DNA from: Cryptomeria japonica
Lineage: Eukaryota; Streptophyta; Pinopsida; Cupressales; Cupressaceae
DNA length: 58,000 bases
NCBI RefSeq assembly: GCF_030272615.1
Contig: NC_081407.1
Span: 154,583,548 to 154,641,547, forward strand
Direction of reading: 5' to 3'
Position numbers and translations under genes: made by a program. Below are positions 34,015 to 43,807 of this stretch, in pieces. The notes under the pieces are model-generated. The model saw nothing but the letters and a program-made list of their open reading frames with translations, was not told the origin of the DNA and did no database searches. Every line of letters starts with the position of its first letter. Within the stretch, counting starts at the first letter, position 1.

Positions 34015-34155
34015 TCACAATTGTTATCACATCATATCGCAATTGATCAGTCATCATGTCGCAATTGCTTACATAGTAATTCGCATTTGATGGTTTATCA
34101 TTTCGCATTTGATATGATATCAGTTCGCATTTGATTAGTAGTTTAGTTGCATTTG
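34015..34155 (+). repeat. Seven-unit, 22-bp phased array of TCRCAWTTG
   Basis: A nine-base core starts at 34015, 34037, 34059, 34081, 34103, 34125 and 34147, every step exactly 22 bp. Cores are TCACAATTG, TCGCAATTG twice, TCGCATTTG three times and TTGCATTTG. The 13 bases between cores are not conserved. Every core contains CANNTG, the E-box pattern. A matching inverted array lies at 48318-48547. Confidence 0.9.
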
Positions 34156-35547
34156 ATAGATTCAGTTTTTTATTTTTTGTTAAGTTGCAGTTCTCATTTT
34201 TACTAGGATATATTTATGTCTGTGAAAAGACAGAACTCTGTAACTTGAAAATTAGGCTGGATAGCCCACCGTGTGTTGACTAACATTTTTTATTTTTCTA
34301 CAGGGGTAGCCTAGAAATACTTATTTTTGGTGCTTTAATAAAAGAACAAAACAAATTCCATCATTTCTATGCTGGTTAAAATAAACACCATGTGTATGTG
34401 GAGCAAAATCTCCACTTAGAATAGAAAATCATTGCAATGAAGGGATAAAAAGAACTTTGTTTTTTGTGTCTTTGAGGAGATAGGTATTATGCTCTCCCCT
34501 TCAATAGGTGATCAGAAAACCAAACTCTCTTCCTTCATGTTTTCCTTTATTTTTTGAAATTAAATCCTTTAGAAGGTCTGCCCTCCCGAGTTTCCCTTAG
34601 GGCGCCATTAACGTCGATGAGAGGGGAACAACCTAAGTGGCCAACGGCTAATTCCAAGTAATCCAAGCCACTATAATCAAATGTGTATGTAATGAAAATC
34701 ATGTGCGACGAGTATTACATGTTGTCACAATGGCGTTATGCCTCCCTCGGTGCCTATACGATACATTAAAATCTGTAGAGCGTAACCTCTACATACTAGG
34801 AGACCTCCCTCAATGGAGTGTAAAACGTTGTTGACTGTGACCACTCGAACGAAACCCTATCTAAACACCATAGAAATTAGAAGCCAAGCCGAGTCAGTAA
34901 CCAGAAACTTGTTTTATCACAGTGCAAGGGTGGGAAAGAATCTGCCCCCAAGGCACTCACCATAAATCTCTCAGGATAACGGACCAATTGAGGAGCAATC
35001 TTCTTTGATCTAATTTTCAGAAAAAGGCAAAAAGCGGGCTCACCCTAGGGTGTGACATGGCTTTTTGAGCTGACGGAGTATCAAGATGTGGTTTGTGATA
35101 ATACTTGTGACCTTTTGACATTAAGAGAGTCCTTTGATATCGAATTGTCCAAATACAACGAAAAAAAATGGGGTCTTGAAAAAGATTCCAACATTCATGG
35201 AAATCTGAAAAACTTTCCTAAACAATTGCTATATTCATGGTTTTATTCTTTTTGATGTGACTGATGTGTCCTTTGATATACTTCAACAAATTCAAAACAT
35301 TAGAAGATACAAATCAAAACAAAGTCAAAAGTTTTAGTGTTCAACAAAATCAAAACTTCAACAATAAAAACAAGTGTCAACAACAAAACCAATGTCAGAA
35401 GCAAACCTTTTGGACAAATTCAAATTTAATGAAAATGTTACTCTCAAGTGATCATAGGTTCTAGGTATTCAATTCAAGTAGAAGTTCCATTAGAATAATC
35501 ACACAAACTCCTCACACAAGTCATTTCACCAAAGTACCTTAAGATTA
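34156..35547 (+). other. Tat-N leader, long untranslated stretch
   Basis: About 1.4 kb with no convincing gene. A 67-codon open frame at 35052-35255 (MTWLFELTEYQDVV at its start) and a Q/N-rich one at 35264-35464 may be scraps of a coding region; neither shows a domain. Long leaders before gag are common in Ogre/Tat elements. Confidence 0.5.
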
Positions 35548-35862
35548 GTGTCGCGTCAGATTATAAGAATCATACCTAACTCCATGGGTATTAGAGGAGA
35601 TGGAAAATTCCCATTCGAACAACCAAATCTTGGCCCAAACACTGACCAATTACAAATAATTGATGGTTTAGATAACCTCGCTTGGGAAGTAAGAGTCAAT
35701 CGTGCCCAATATGATATAGTTGAGGCCATCACAGATGATGAAATCCAAAAGTTTGTTCGCCTTGATGAGAAACTAAGGAAAAAGATACAAAGAGCAGCTC
35801 AAAAAGAAGCCATTAGACAATTGCTAGAGAAGACCATAGCAACATTCCTCAAACCATGTTAG
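35548..35862 (+). CDS. Tat-N pre-gag ORF, repeat unit 1
   Basis: An intact frame of 104 codons. Core features are GIRGDGKFPFEQPNLGPN, then LQIIDGLDNLAWEVRVN, NRAQYDIVEAITDDEIQKFV and a charged helix with LRKKIQRAAQKEA. It is clearly homologous to the next ORF at 35914-36210: the FPFEQPNLG motif, the IID.L..LA.E segment, the QYDIV segment and the charged tail line up without large gaps. So a block of about 75 codons has been duplicated in tandem. No known domain, signal peptide or membrane segment is visible. Its place just before gag fits the extra ORF1 of plant Tat elements; function unknown. A GAG-leader or RNA-binding role would be guesswork. Confidence 0.55.
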   Translation: MSRQIIRIIPNSMGIRGDGKFPFEQPNLGPNTDQLQIIDGLDNLAWEVRVNRAQYDIVEAITDDEIQKFVRLDEKLRKKIQRAAQKEAIRQLLEKTIATFLKPC

Positions 35863-35913
35863 AAAAAGAAAAAATGTCCATCATTTCAGGTATCATTCAT
35901 TCATTCTTAGAGT

Positions 35914-36210
35914 TTGCATTCTCTGCATAGTAATCTTCAATGCATGGGTCTAAAAGGAAATGATCAATTCCCATTTGAACAACCAAATCTTGGGGCAAAC
36001 AACATTCAATTAGAAATAATTGACAATTTAAATACCCTTGCTAAGGAATTAATAATTGATCAAAACCAATATGACATAGTCCAAGTTGTCATAGATGAAG
36101 AAGTTCAAAAATTAGTACAGATAGACATAGACCTCGAAAACCAAATTAAAGAAGAGGCTAAGTTTGAAGCTTTCCAGCAATACACTGAAAATCTTGTGTT
36201 TGAATTTTGA
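35914..36210 (+). CDS. Tat-N pre-gag ORF, repeat unit 2
   Basis: An intact frame of 98 codons, partner of 35548-35862. It reads GLKGNDQFPFEQPNLGAN, then LEIIDNLNTLAKELIID, NQYDIVQVVIDEEVQKLV and IKEEAKFEAFQQYTE. By eye roughly half of the residues over the shared block are identical to unit 1, while the DNA is far less alike, so the duplication is older than this insertion. The stretch between the units (35863-35913) repeats neither and holds stops. It ends with a TGA 50 bases before the gag frame. Both units staying open while gag-pol is full of stops may be chance, given their short length. Confidence 0.55.
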   Translation: MHSLHSNLQCMGLKGNDQFPFEQPNLGANNIQLEIIDNLNTLAKELIIDQNQYDIVQVVIDEEVQKLVQIDIDLENQIKEEAKFEAFQQYTENLVFEF

Positions 36211-36260
36211 AATCCTAGATAGCACGTCGTCATTTTAGGGTGTCATAGAAACATATTTAG

Positions 36261-38514
36261 TTGCATGTAACCAAGTCTTGCATACACATCTTAGAGATTC
36301 AAGATCACTTCGAAGCAATATTCATGCCATTAACGCGTGCTCAAAAGGCAAAAAATAAAATGGATCATAACAACGACCCCTTGGTCAACCCAACATGGAA
36401 TATGGATCTATCCACACAACAAAAAACACAGGGTTACACACCTACAACAATGTCAACAAACTTGAACAAGATGCCTTCCATTGATGAAATACGACATAAT
36501 TTGACAAAGGAAGAGATCGAAGCATCCCAACAAGATCCCGCAACATTAATTATTCTCAATGCTCTCATTAATAGTGACAGAGATAGATATCTCGCTCTCT
36601 TAGTACAAAATGGGGCCAAACTACCACCAGGGGTAGATATTTCAACAATACTGCCATAAAGTGTGACATTAAACCAGAATATACCTCAAATACCCGTTAC
36701 AATGCAGACACAAGCAACAATTGCTACAAAAATGCAAGGTATATCTCAAATTGCAAACATGGCTACAACCTCAATACAGTCAACAGTGACACCACCAAGT
36801 GCCAATCTTACAACATGGACAATGCCAAATATAACATTGCAAGCTCCAATATCTCACACCACTACCTCAACAAATATAACTCAACCAACAGTCTCGGTTG
36901 GTTCCACCTACAATAGTCAAAATTTTGAGTCCAAGGACAACAAGCTTGGCTCAGCCAAATGCTACTCCGCAATTTGCATACTTCACACAACCTATTGGGA
37001 CTTATGGGACACAATTACCTAGTCTGTCTACATTTCAACAAGCTCAAAGGTACTCAAATACTATTCCTTTTGTAGGGAACATTCATCAGGTCAACACACC
37101 AATAACCCAAACAGAACTTCTAACTCAACAAATGGAGAACCTTCAAAAGCAAATGGCCAGTATATAAGCAGGGAATGATAAAAAGAGATATACCATGAAA
37201 GATCTTTGTCCTTATCCTTTTGACAAAAAACTATACATGTCACCTTTTCCCCCACATTTCCAAACACCAAAATTTGACAAATATAGAGGGAAAGGAGATC
37301 CTCAAGATCATATAAGAGAATTCTTCACGGTATCCATTGAAGTATCTCACAATGATACATACTTGATGAGATTATTTTCAAAGAGCCTGGGAGGGTCAGC
37401 AGTAGAATGGTTTTCGCACCTTTCGCCAAAAATTACTTCATGGGGAGAATTAGCTGAGTTATTTATATCCAACTTTGTCTTCAACATAGATAATCCAATC
37501 ACATTAATGGATTTGTGTGCAATGAAACAAAAAGAAGTTGAGACTTTCGCTACATTCTTACAAAGATGGAGAGGCCTATATCGTAGATGTCTTAGTCACA
37601 TCCCTAAAGCAAAACAAGTAGACATATTTAATGAAAATCTTGTGCCTCTGATTAAATATCCATTACAAATGCAATGCCTAAATAATTTCAAAGACATAAG
37701 AGAAAAAGGCATCAAATATGAGAAAGGCCTATTAGAACAAGGGATATTGAAACAGCAAAAGGATAGTGGACCAACCACCAACACAAACAATGAAAGATCA
37801 AAATTTTGGTCTAGAAACAAAAATGTCACAAACGACGGAGTTGTTGATGCACGTATTGTGAATAGAGCTCAATCAACAATATCTTTACAAGGACCAACTG
37901 ATAAGAACCAATCCCAAACAAATGACACCAATGTACTACAGTCGAATAATCCAAGGCCTCCAAGGATAGGCGCACCTAGAAGGAACTTCACGCCCCTCAG
38001 AGAACCTATTGAATTAGCACTGAAGAATTTGATACAGAGAAATGCCATAACTTTATCGGAAGCTAGACCATATGAACCAGGTCCATTTAAGCCTACTTTA
38101 TGGAATGACAATGATTTTTGCGAATATCACCGTAATAAAGGTCACAAAACAACAAGTTGCTACAAATTGAAGAACCTCATCCAAGACCTCATAGATCAAG
38201 GTGACATTACAGTGGATAATAAAACACCAAATATATATCATACCATTTTCAAAGATCCTTTTGTCAAACATGACAAAGGAAAGGCTTATGGTTCTAACGC
38301 ACAAGACAATACTGCCAATTATACTAATGTAGCATTTGACTATGCAATTAACACACTAAGTGAAGGACATGAAATGGTAGCTACAATCACAGTGAATCCT
38401 AAAAAAAGAGATTGTGTCATCATTACAAGAAGATCGAAAGTCACATTACAAGGAGTACCTCCAAACCAGCCTTCAATAGCTAGCAACTATAATATGGTGG
38501 ATCATTTAAAGTGA
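36261..38514 (+). pseudogene. Tat-N gag
   Basis: Three frames in order. 36261-36659 is the N-terminal part (MPLTRAQKAKNKMDHNND, then IDEIRHNLTKEEIEASQQDP). 36663-37167 is a T/N/Q-rich linker ending in a helical LLTQQMENLQKQMASI. 37195-38514 is the 439-codon core. The core has LCPYPFDKKLYMSPFPPHF, FDKYRGKGDPQDHIREF, SLGGSAVEWFSHLSP and FATFLQRWRGLYRRCL, typical of Tat/Ogre gag. A zinc-knuckle-like CEYHRNKGHKTTSC lies at about 38119-38160. Two shifts or stops (about 36660 and 37168) break it. Its role is particle assembly and RNA binding. Protease follows in a shifted frame. Confidence 0.85.
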
Positions 38515-38559
38515 ACTACTACCCAAATTTCACTATTTGAGTTATTGCACATATCACCA

Positions 38560-39342
38560 GCCCATAAAGAAATCCTGGATAAAGCCTTACAAGATTCAGT
38601 TGTTGCTAGGGACATTGATGAGAACACATTTCAATCAGTGGTGGGAAACTTGTCAACTTCAAAGGTCACATTCACTGAACAAGATGTTCCTACAAATTGA
38701 CTCATGTATAATGATATGTTGCACTTAGAAGCTTTCATTGACCGAAAAAAGGTTCGAAGAGTACTAATAGATGGTGGCACGAGCCTCAACATATGCACTC
38801 TACATTTGATCAAATCTTTGGTCTATTCTAAACATTATATTGACTCTACTAAGAGAATCAATATAAAAGCCTATGATGATGAGGAACGCCCTTCCAAAGG
38901 TATGGTGACTTTACCAGTACAAGTGGGACCGGCTACAACAAATATCACCTTTCAACTACTAGACAAAGAATTGGGGTACAAAATGTTGTTAGGTCACCCA
39001 TGGATACATACAATGCAAGCAGTACCATCAACTTTTCACCAATGTGTAAAGTTCCCATACAATGGTATAGAGATCACTGTCCATGGTGACCTGAACCCTT
39101 TCCAACACTGTAATCATTTAAGGGCAAGCTCAAACAATCAAGTACCAAACAATCAGGAAGCTCCTATTCACCTACAAATGGAATCATTATCAATTAAAGA
39201 AACAGAGAAAAATACACCAAACACATCTTCTTTGCATTTAAAGAAGTTGGTTGTGGAAAATATTATATTTCAATCACATCAGATGGCAAACAAACATCAT
39301 TTTCTCCCAGGTCCTTTGGGAAGCCTCAAAACACAACAATGA
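38560..39342 (+). pseudogene. Tat-N aspartic protease
   Basis: The frame is open from about 38560 with one TGA at 38699-38701, then runs to 39342. The retropepsin active site reads VLIDGGTSLNICTL, with G in place of the usual T/S after the catalytic D, as in many Ogre/Tat gag-pro proteins. A second protease block follows: KMLLGHPWIHTMQAVPSTFH (about 38980-39040). The enzyme would mature the gag-pol polyprotein. The C-terminal part beyond about 39110 is a hydrophilic tail leading to the G-patch segment, which is joined by a 4-base overlap (TGAAG..) at 39339. Confidence 0.8.
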
Positions 39343-39659
39343 AGCAAGATAAAGGAAAAGAAATAGTAAAATATTCAAATTCTTTTTCTTTCATTAGATG
39401 GGGAGATCTACAAGAAGAATCTCTAAATGAATATATTAATCATTGGATATATAGAGAGGAGAATGACATGGTAGTACCTAGGATACCTCTACATCAATAT
39501 GGGAATAGATTCAAGATGTTACAAAAACATGGATATGATGGCACCACAGGATTAGGACTACAAAAGAAAGGAATATTAGAACCTATTTTACCACATGAAA
39601 ACCCAAAGAATCAAGGCTTGGGATATAAATATGTGCCGCCAATAACAGAAGCTAGATAA
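39339..39659 (+). CDS. Tat-N G-patch-like domain segment
   Basis: An intact 106-codon frame. Residues about 60-100 match the glycine-patch pattern: FKMLQKHGYDGTTGLGLQKK, then GILEPI and later NQGLGYKY. G-patch domains bind nucleic acid or activate helicases; in betaretroviruses one is fused after protease. Here it sits at the same place, between protease and reverse transcriptase. The upstream half (FSFIRWGDLQEESLNEYINH) is of unknown nature. It was probably part of one gag-pro polyprotein. Plant Ogre-type gag-pro proteins have a comparable glycine-rich block, so this may be a family trait. Confidence 0.65.
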   Translation: MKQDKGKEIVKYSNSFSFIRWGDLQEESLNEYINHWIYREENDMVVPRIPLHQYGNRFKMLQKHGYDGTTGLGLQKKGILEPILPHENPKNQGLGYKYVPPITEAR

Positions 39660-40345
39660 CGAACATTGGATATATTGAACAAGCCAAAGGTACCCTTAGA
39701 TTTCATACCTATAAACCAGCCATCATCAAAGATGGATTTCTTTCCACCTTAAAAAAGAAAGAGACTGCCAACATCTCCTATCACAGAATTAGATGGTGAA
39801 GACATGAGACAACTCCTGCAAGAACCTACCACACAGACATCCAGTAGTACAGTACCCGAATCATCTGCGCAAGCAAACATAGCAACAGATACAAGCTTAG
39901 CACCAGCAGATGAACCAAACCCTTGGTTATTATCAATAATTTTGCCAAGATAAACAAATTTAGTACCTCCATTTGAATCAGATGAATCAAGATTGTAAAG
40001 ACTAATACCAGGTTTAAGAATGGTATCCACAATACAAAGGAGATACACTCAAATTCAGTTACCAGAACAAGAGCAGATAAGTGATACATAATCAGAAGGT
40101 GAAACATACATAGAAAGCATCACAGATTCTCATGACTATGAATTTCCATCTGACAATGAAGACAACTCGTCACCAATTTATGATGAAGAAACAATAGATC
40201 ATAATCAAGTATGTATGATATCTAGATCCTCCAAATGAAAAGAGACAAAGACTTGCTCCTCATGCATCCATGTCTGATTCACTGGGGGTAAGAAGGAGAG
40301 CCACAATTAGATTGGTTCCAAAATAACAAAGCTATAGCAAAATTC
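39660..40345 (+). other. Tat-N linker between protease and RT
   Basis: Stop-rich remnant of a polyprotein linker, S/T/P/E-rich in the plus frames (for instance STVPESSAQANIATD near 39845). No domain is visible; minus-strand ORFs here are shadows. Confidence 0.5.
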
Positions 40346-41239
40346 TTGGGTGTAAGGGATGGATTCCCTTATAATGATCACAAAGCTGGCTATGCAGTAG
40401 ATCTACACAGAACTGCATATTTTAGAGAAGCAAGCTCTTCTCTTAATCATGACAGTGATGGTAAAGATGAACACATAATAGCTGCCCTACCTATTGGTAA
40501 AAAATGGTCAATATTATTGGTAGAAGAAATTGAGAAAATCAACATCGGCGATGCTAAGAAGGTTCATAATATTCACCTAGCAAAATCCCTTGATCCAATG
40601 GAAAAAGAGAAATTTATCAAATTCTTTCAGCAAAGACCCATCAATTTTACATGGTCTTATGTAGATATGCCTGGATTAGACCCGGAATTGGTCTTGCATC
40701 ATCTACCTTTACTTCCAAGGGTAAAACCATACAAACAAAAAACTCAAGAAAATGCACCCTCACCTAGCCTTGTTAGTCAAAATTGAGTTACAAAAATTGT
40801 TAGATGTGGGTTTCATCAGACTTATAGACTATGCTGAATGGATTTCAAATCTAGTCCTGGTATCCAAGCATACCGGAGGTATCAGGATCTGCACCGACTT
40901 CAGAGCCCTTAACAAGGCTTGTCCCAAAGATGACTTTTCTCTCCCTAATATAGACATCATAGTGGACTTATCAGCTGGAAATTAAATACTATCACTCATG
41001 GATGGTTTTTTCGGTTATAAGAAAATCAAAATTGCACCAGAAGATCAACCAAAGACAGCATTTACTTGTCCATGGGGAACCTATTGCTGGAATGCGATGT
41101 CATTCGGCCTTAAGAATGCGGGTGCCACTTATCAAAGAGAAATGACCACCTTGTTTCATGATATGATACACACAATCATGGAAGATTATGTAGATGACTT
41201 TCTAGCAAAATCAAAACAAGGGATAGTCACTTAAACATA
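40346..41239 (+). pseudogene. Tat-N reverse transcriptase (fingers and palm)
   Basis: Frames 40346-40786, 40752-40985 and 40998-41234 cover the N-terminal RT linker (DPELVLHHLPLLPRVKPYKQ) and the fingers (ELQKLLDVGFIRLIDYAEW, GGIRICTDFRALNKACPKD). They continue through the palm with PKTAFTCPWGTYCWNAMSFG, LKNAGATYQREM and the catalytic YVDD box at 41187-41198. The first catalytic aspartate position, usually a FLDAYSGY-type motif, reads LMDGFFGYKKI and keeps its D. Breaks are one frameshift near 40755 and a stop at about 40984. RT copies the genomic RNA into cDNA. The domain order and motifs are those of Ty3/gypsy, Tat group. Confidence 0.9.
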
Positions 41240-42040
41240 GTGGCTAAGATCTTTGATAGACTTGAGCAATACAATGTAAGACTAAATCCAAAAAAATGTG
41301 TCTTCGGGGTAACCTCTGGTAAATTCTTGGGCTTCATTGTATCCAACCGCGGAATTGAGATAGATTCAGAGAAAGTGAAATCTATTTTAGACATGCCATC
41401 ACCTGCTACACTCAAACAACTCAGAAGTCTACAAGGGAGATTACAATCCATAAGGCGCTTCATAGCCCAATTGGCAGAAAAGTGCCAACCGTTTCAACAT
41501 CTTCTGAAGAAAGGTGTTACATTTAAATGGACACAACAATGCCAGAAGGCATTCAAAAAAATAAAAGAATATCTATTGTACACTCCAATATTGGTTCCAC
41601 TAGTACATGGGAAACCATTACTTCTATGTATAGCTGCAACAAATTCCTCTTTAGGCGCTTTCCCAGCGTAGCATGATGAACAAGGAAAAGAGAGATTCGT
41701 CTACTACATTAGTAGAACACTCATTGAGTATAAACTCAACTACACACAGATAGAAAGAGCATGTCTTGCAATAGTCTTTGCATCACAAAAACTGAGACAT
41801 TATATGTTCAGTCATAAAATACAGTTGGTTGCACAATTTGATCCACTCAAATACCTGATCAATAGAGAAGCACTAACCGAAAGACTTGCAAAATGGGTCA
41901 TGATACTCAATGAATTTGACATCAAATACGTCAGTAGAAAGGCTATAAAAGGACAAATCATAGCAGACCAACTTGCAGAAGCACTTTTACAAGACAATCA
42001 CCCAATGGTAATAGATTTTCCATATGAATCAGTATTTACA
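41240..42040 (+). pseudogene. Tat-N RT thumb and tethered RNase H (degenerate)
   Basis: 41240-41671 gives the thumb and connection (VRLNPKKCVFGVTSGKFLGF, then SPATLKQLRSLQGRLQSIRR) and the start of the tethered RNase H. Where a catalytic D is expected the sequence reads CIAATNSSLGAF, so this domain has lost its active site, as is normal in Tat elements. After a stop at about 41669 it continues with KERFVYYISRTLIEYKLNYT and LAKWVMILNEFDIKYVSRKA. It serves as a spacer or tether; cleavage of RNA in hybrids would be done by the next domain. Confidence 0.85.
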
Positions 42041-42480
42041 CTATCAACACGAACACAATGGAAATTATTCTTTGATGGTTCACATACATATCATGGAGTA
42101 GGAGCAGGAATTCTATTCATAACTCCTCAAGGAGATTCAATTCCCAAATAATTCAAGATTATCTTTCCTTGTACCAATAACATTGTTGAATACAAAGCCC
42201 TGATGGTAGGACTACGCACTGCACTACAATGGAACATCAAAGATCTATAGGTCTTTGGAGACTCACAACTCATCATTAATCAAGTCAATGATGATTACAA
42301 TACAAAATATGATAAGTTACAACCGTACAAACAATTGATAGAAGAATACAAGCAACACTTCACCAAGGTCACATTTGAACAGATTCTGAGAGTGCAAAAC
42401 AGGGCAGCAGATGCAATGGCAATAGTAGGATCTATCTTGGATATGCCAAATGATGGAACTCATTTGAATTTCAAGTGGAA
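42041..42480 (+). pseudogene. Tat-N second (archaeal-like) RNase H
   Basis: All four catalytic residues are visible in order: WKLFFDGS (about 42060), VEYKALMVGL (about 42185), GDSQLIINQV (about 42258) and NRAADAMA (about 42405). Two stops (near 42150 and 42248) break the frame. A second, complete RNase H after the tethered one is the hallmark of the Tat lineage. It would remove the RNA strand during reverse transcription. Position here: after RT and tether, before integrase, in contrast to Gy-OUT. Confidence 0.85.
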
Positions 42481-43807
42481 CAACTCATTGTCCCAGCTTA
42501 TGAAACACCATCCACTGAATATGTCTGTATGATAGTGGGACCTAAGTCTCCATGGTACAGAGATATAATGCATACCTGCACGATCAATATATACCTCTTG
42601 ATCTTTCACGGAATCAAAGAAAGGCACTCATACGACAATCGTCAAAACATGCAATCATTGCTAATACTTTATATAGGAAAAGTATAGACAACACATTACT
42701 CAGATGCCTTGATATGGAGGAGACACAAATCCCCTTAAAAGAAGTCCATGAAGAAATATGTGGCACACATTCTTCTGGACCTGCTCTAGCAAAACAATGT
42801 TACGAATAGGTTACTATTGGCCTACAATAGAAAAAGACGCTTACAAGTATGTCCAAAGATGCAAGCAATGCCAAATACATGGGAATCTCATTCATGCTCC
42901 TACTCAAGATTTTCAGCCAATAACATCACCATGGCCATTTTCACAATGGGGATTAGATCTTGTAGGGAAAATAAATCCTACCTCTTCCAACGGACATAAT
43001 TTTATTCTCACAGCTACAAAATATTTCACAAAATGGTTTGAAGCAATCTCGATGATTTTCACAACAGGAAATCAAATGGCGAAATTCATCCTAAGTTATA
43101 TCATTTACAGGTATGGGATACCCATGTGCACCGTGACTGATAATGGATGACCCTTTAAAAATCAAGAAGTGAGCGAGATTTGTGAACAATTTAAAATCCA
43201 GGAACATTTTGCAACACCCTACTATCCCCAAAGCAATGGTCAAGCTGAAGCAACAAACAAAACTATTTTGAAAATTTTCAAGAATGTTGTCAATGATAGT
43301 GGACGAGATTGGCATCTCCAACTAAATCCATCTCTATGGTCTTATCAAACTAGTATACGTATGGCAACCGGTATAACACCATTCTCTCTGGTTTATGGTA
43401 CAGAAGCCACTTTACCTATTGAAGTAGAATTGCCATCCCTAAGAGTCTCTCTAAAAAATATAATCTCAGAAGAAAACTATAGAGTAGCACATTTGCAAGA
43501 ATTGGAATTCCTAGATGAAAAATGAGAAAGCGCTCTAAACCATTTACAAGGCTACCAAAATAGAATGAGAAGAAGCTACAACAAACGAGTCAACCCACGT
43601 TGCTTTGAAATAGGAGATATTGTTCTTAAAGAAAATCAAAGAAACCTTGTTGAACGTGAAAAACCAGGAAAGTTTGAACCTAACTGGTTGGGTATGTTTG
43701 TCATAATGAAAGTAATTGGCAATGGCACTTATTATTTGCAAACAATGGAGGGAGATTCACTCCCTGATCCTATCAATAGTATGCACCTAAAAAGATATTA
43801 CATCTAA
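42481..43807 (+). pseudogene. Tat-N integrase
   Basis: The N-terminal zinc finger region includes EVHEEICGTHSSG and YVQRCKQCQIHGN (H..H, C..C). The core has QWGLDLVGKI (first D), TVTDNG (second D, about 43135) and, after a TGA at 43147-43149, QSNGQAEATNKT (the E). 43169-43525 continues with LNPSLWSYQTSIRMATG and TEATLPIEVELPS. 43565-43807 is the C-terminal part with GDIVLKENQRN and KFEPNWLGMFVI (GPF/Y-like). Frameshifts near 42760 and 43530 and the TGA break it. No chromodomain is seen, as expected for Tat. Integrase would insert cDNA at the target, making the 5-bp TSD seen at both ends. Confidence 0.88.

Noticed and set aside
34015-34155. CRISPR-like array of short repeats and variable spacers
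   Set aside because: The repeat core is only 9 bp, there are no cas genes, and the context is a plant retrotransposon; a phased binding array fits better.
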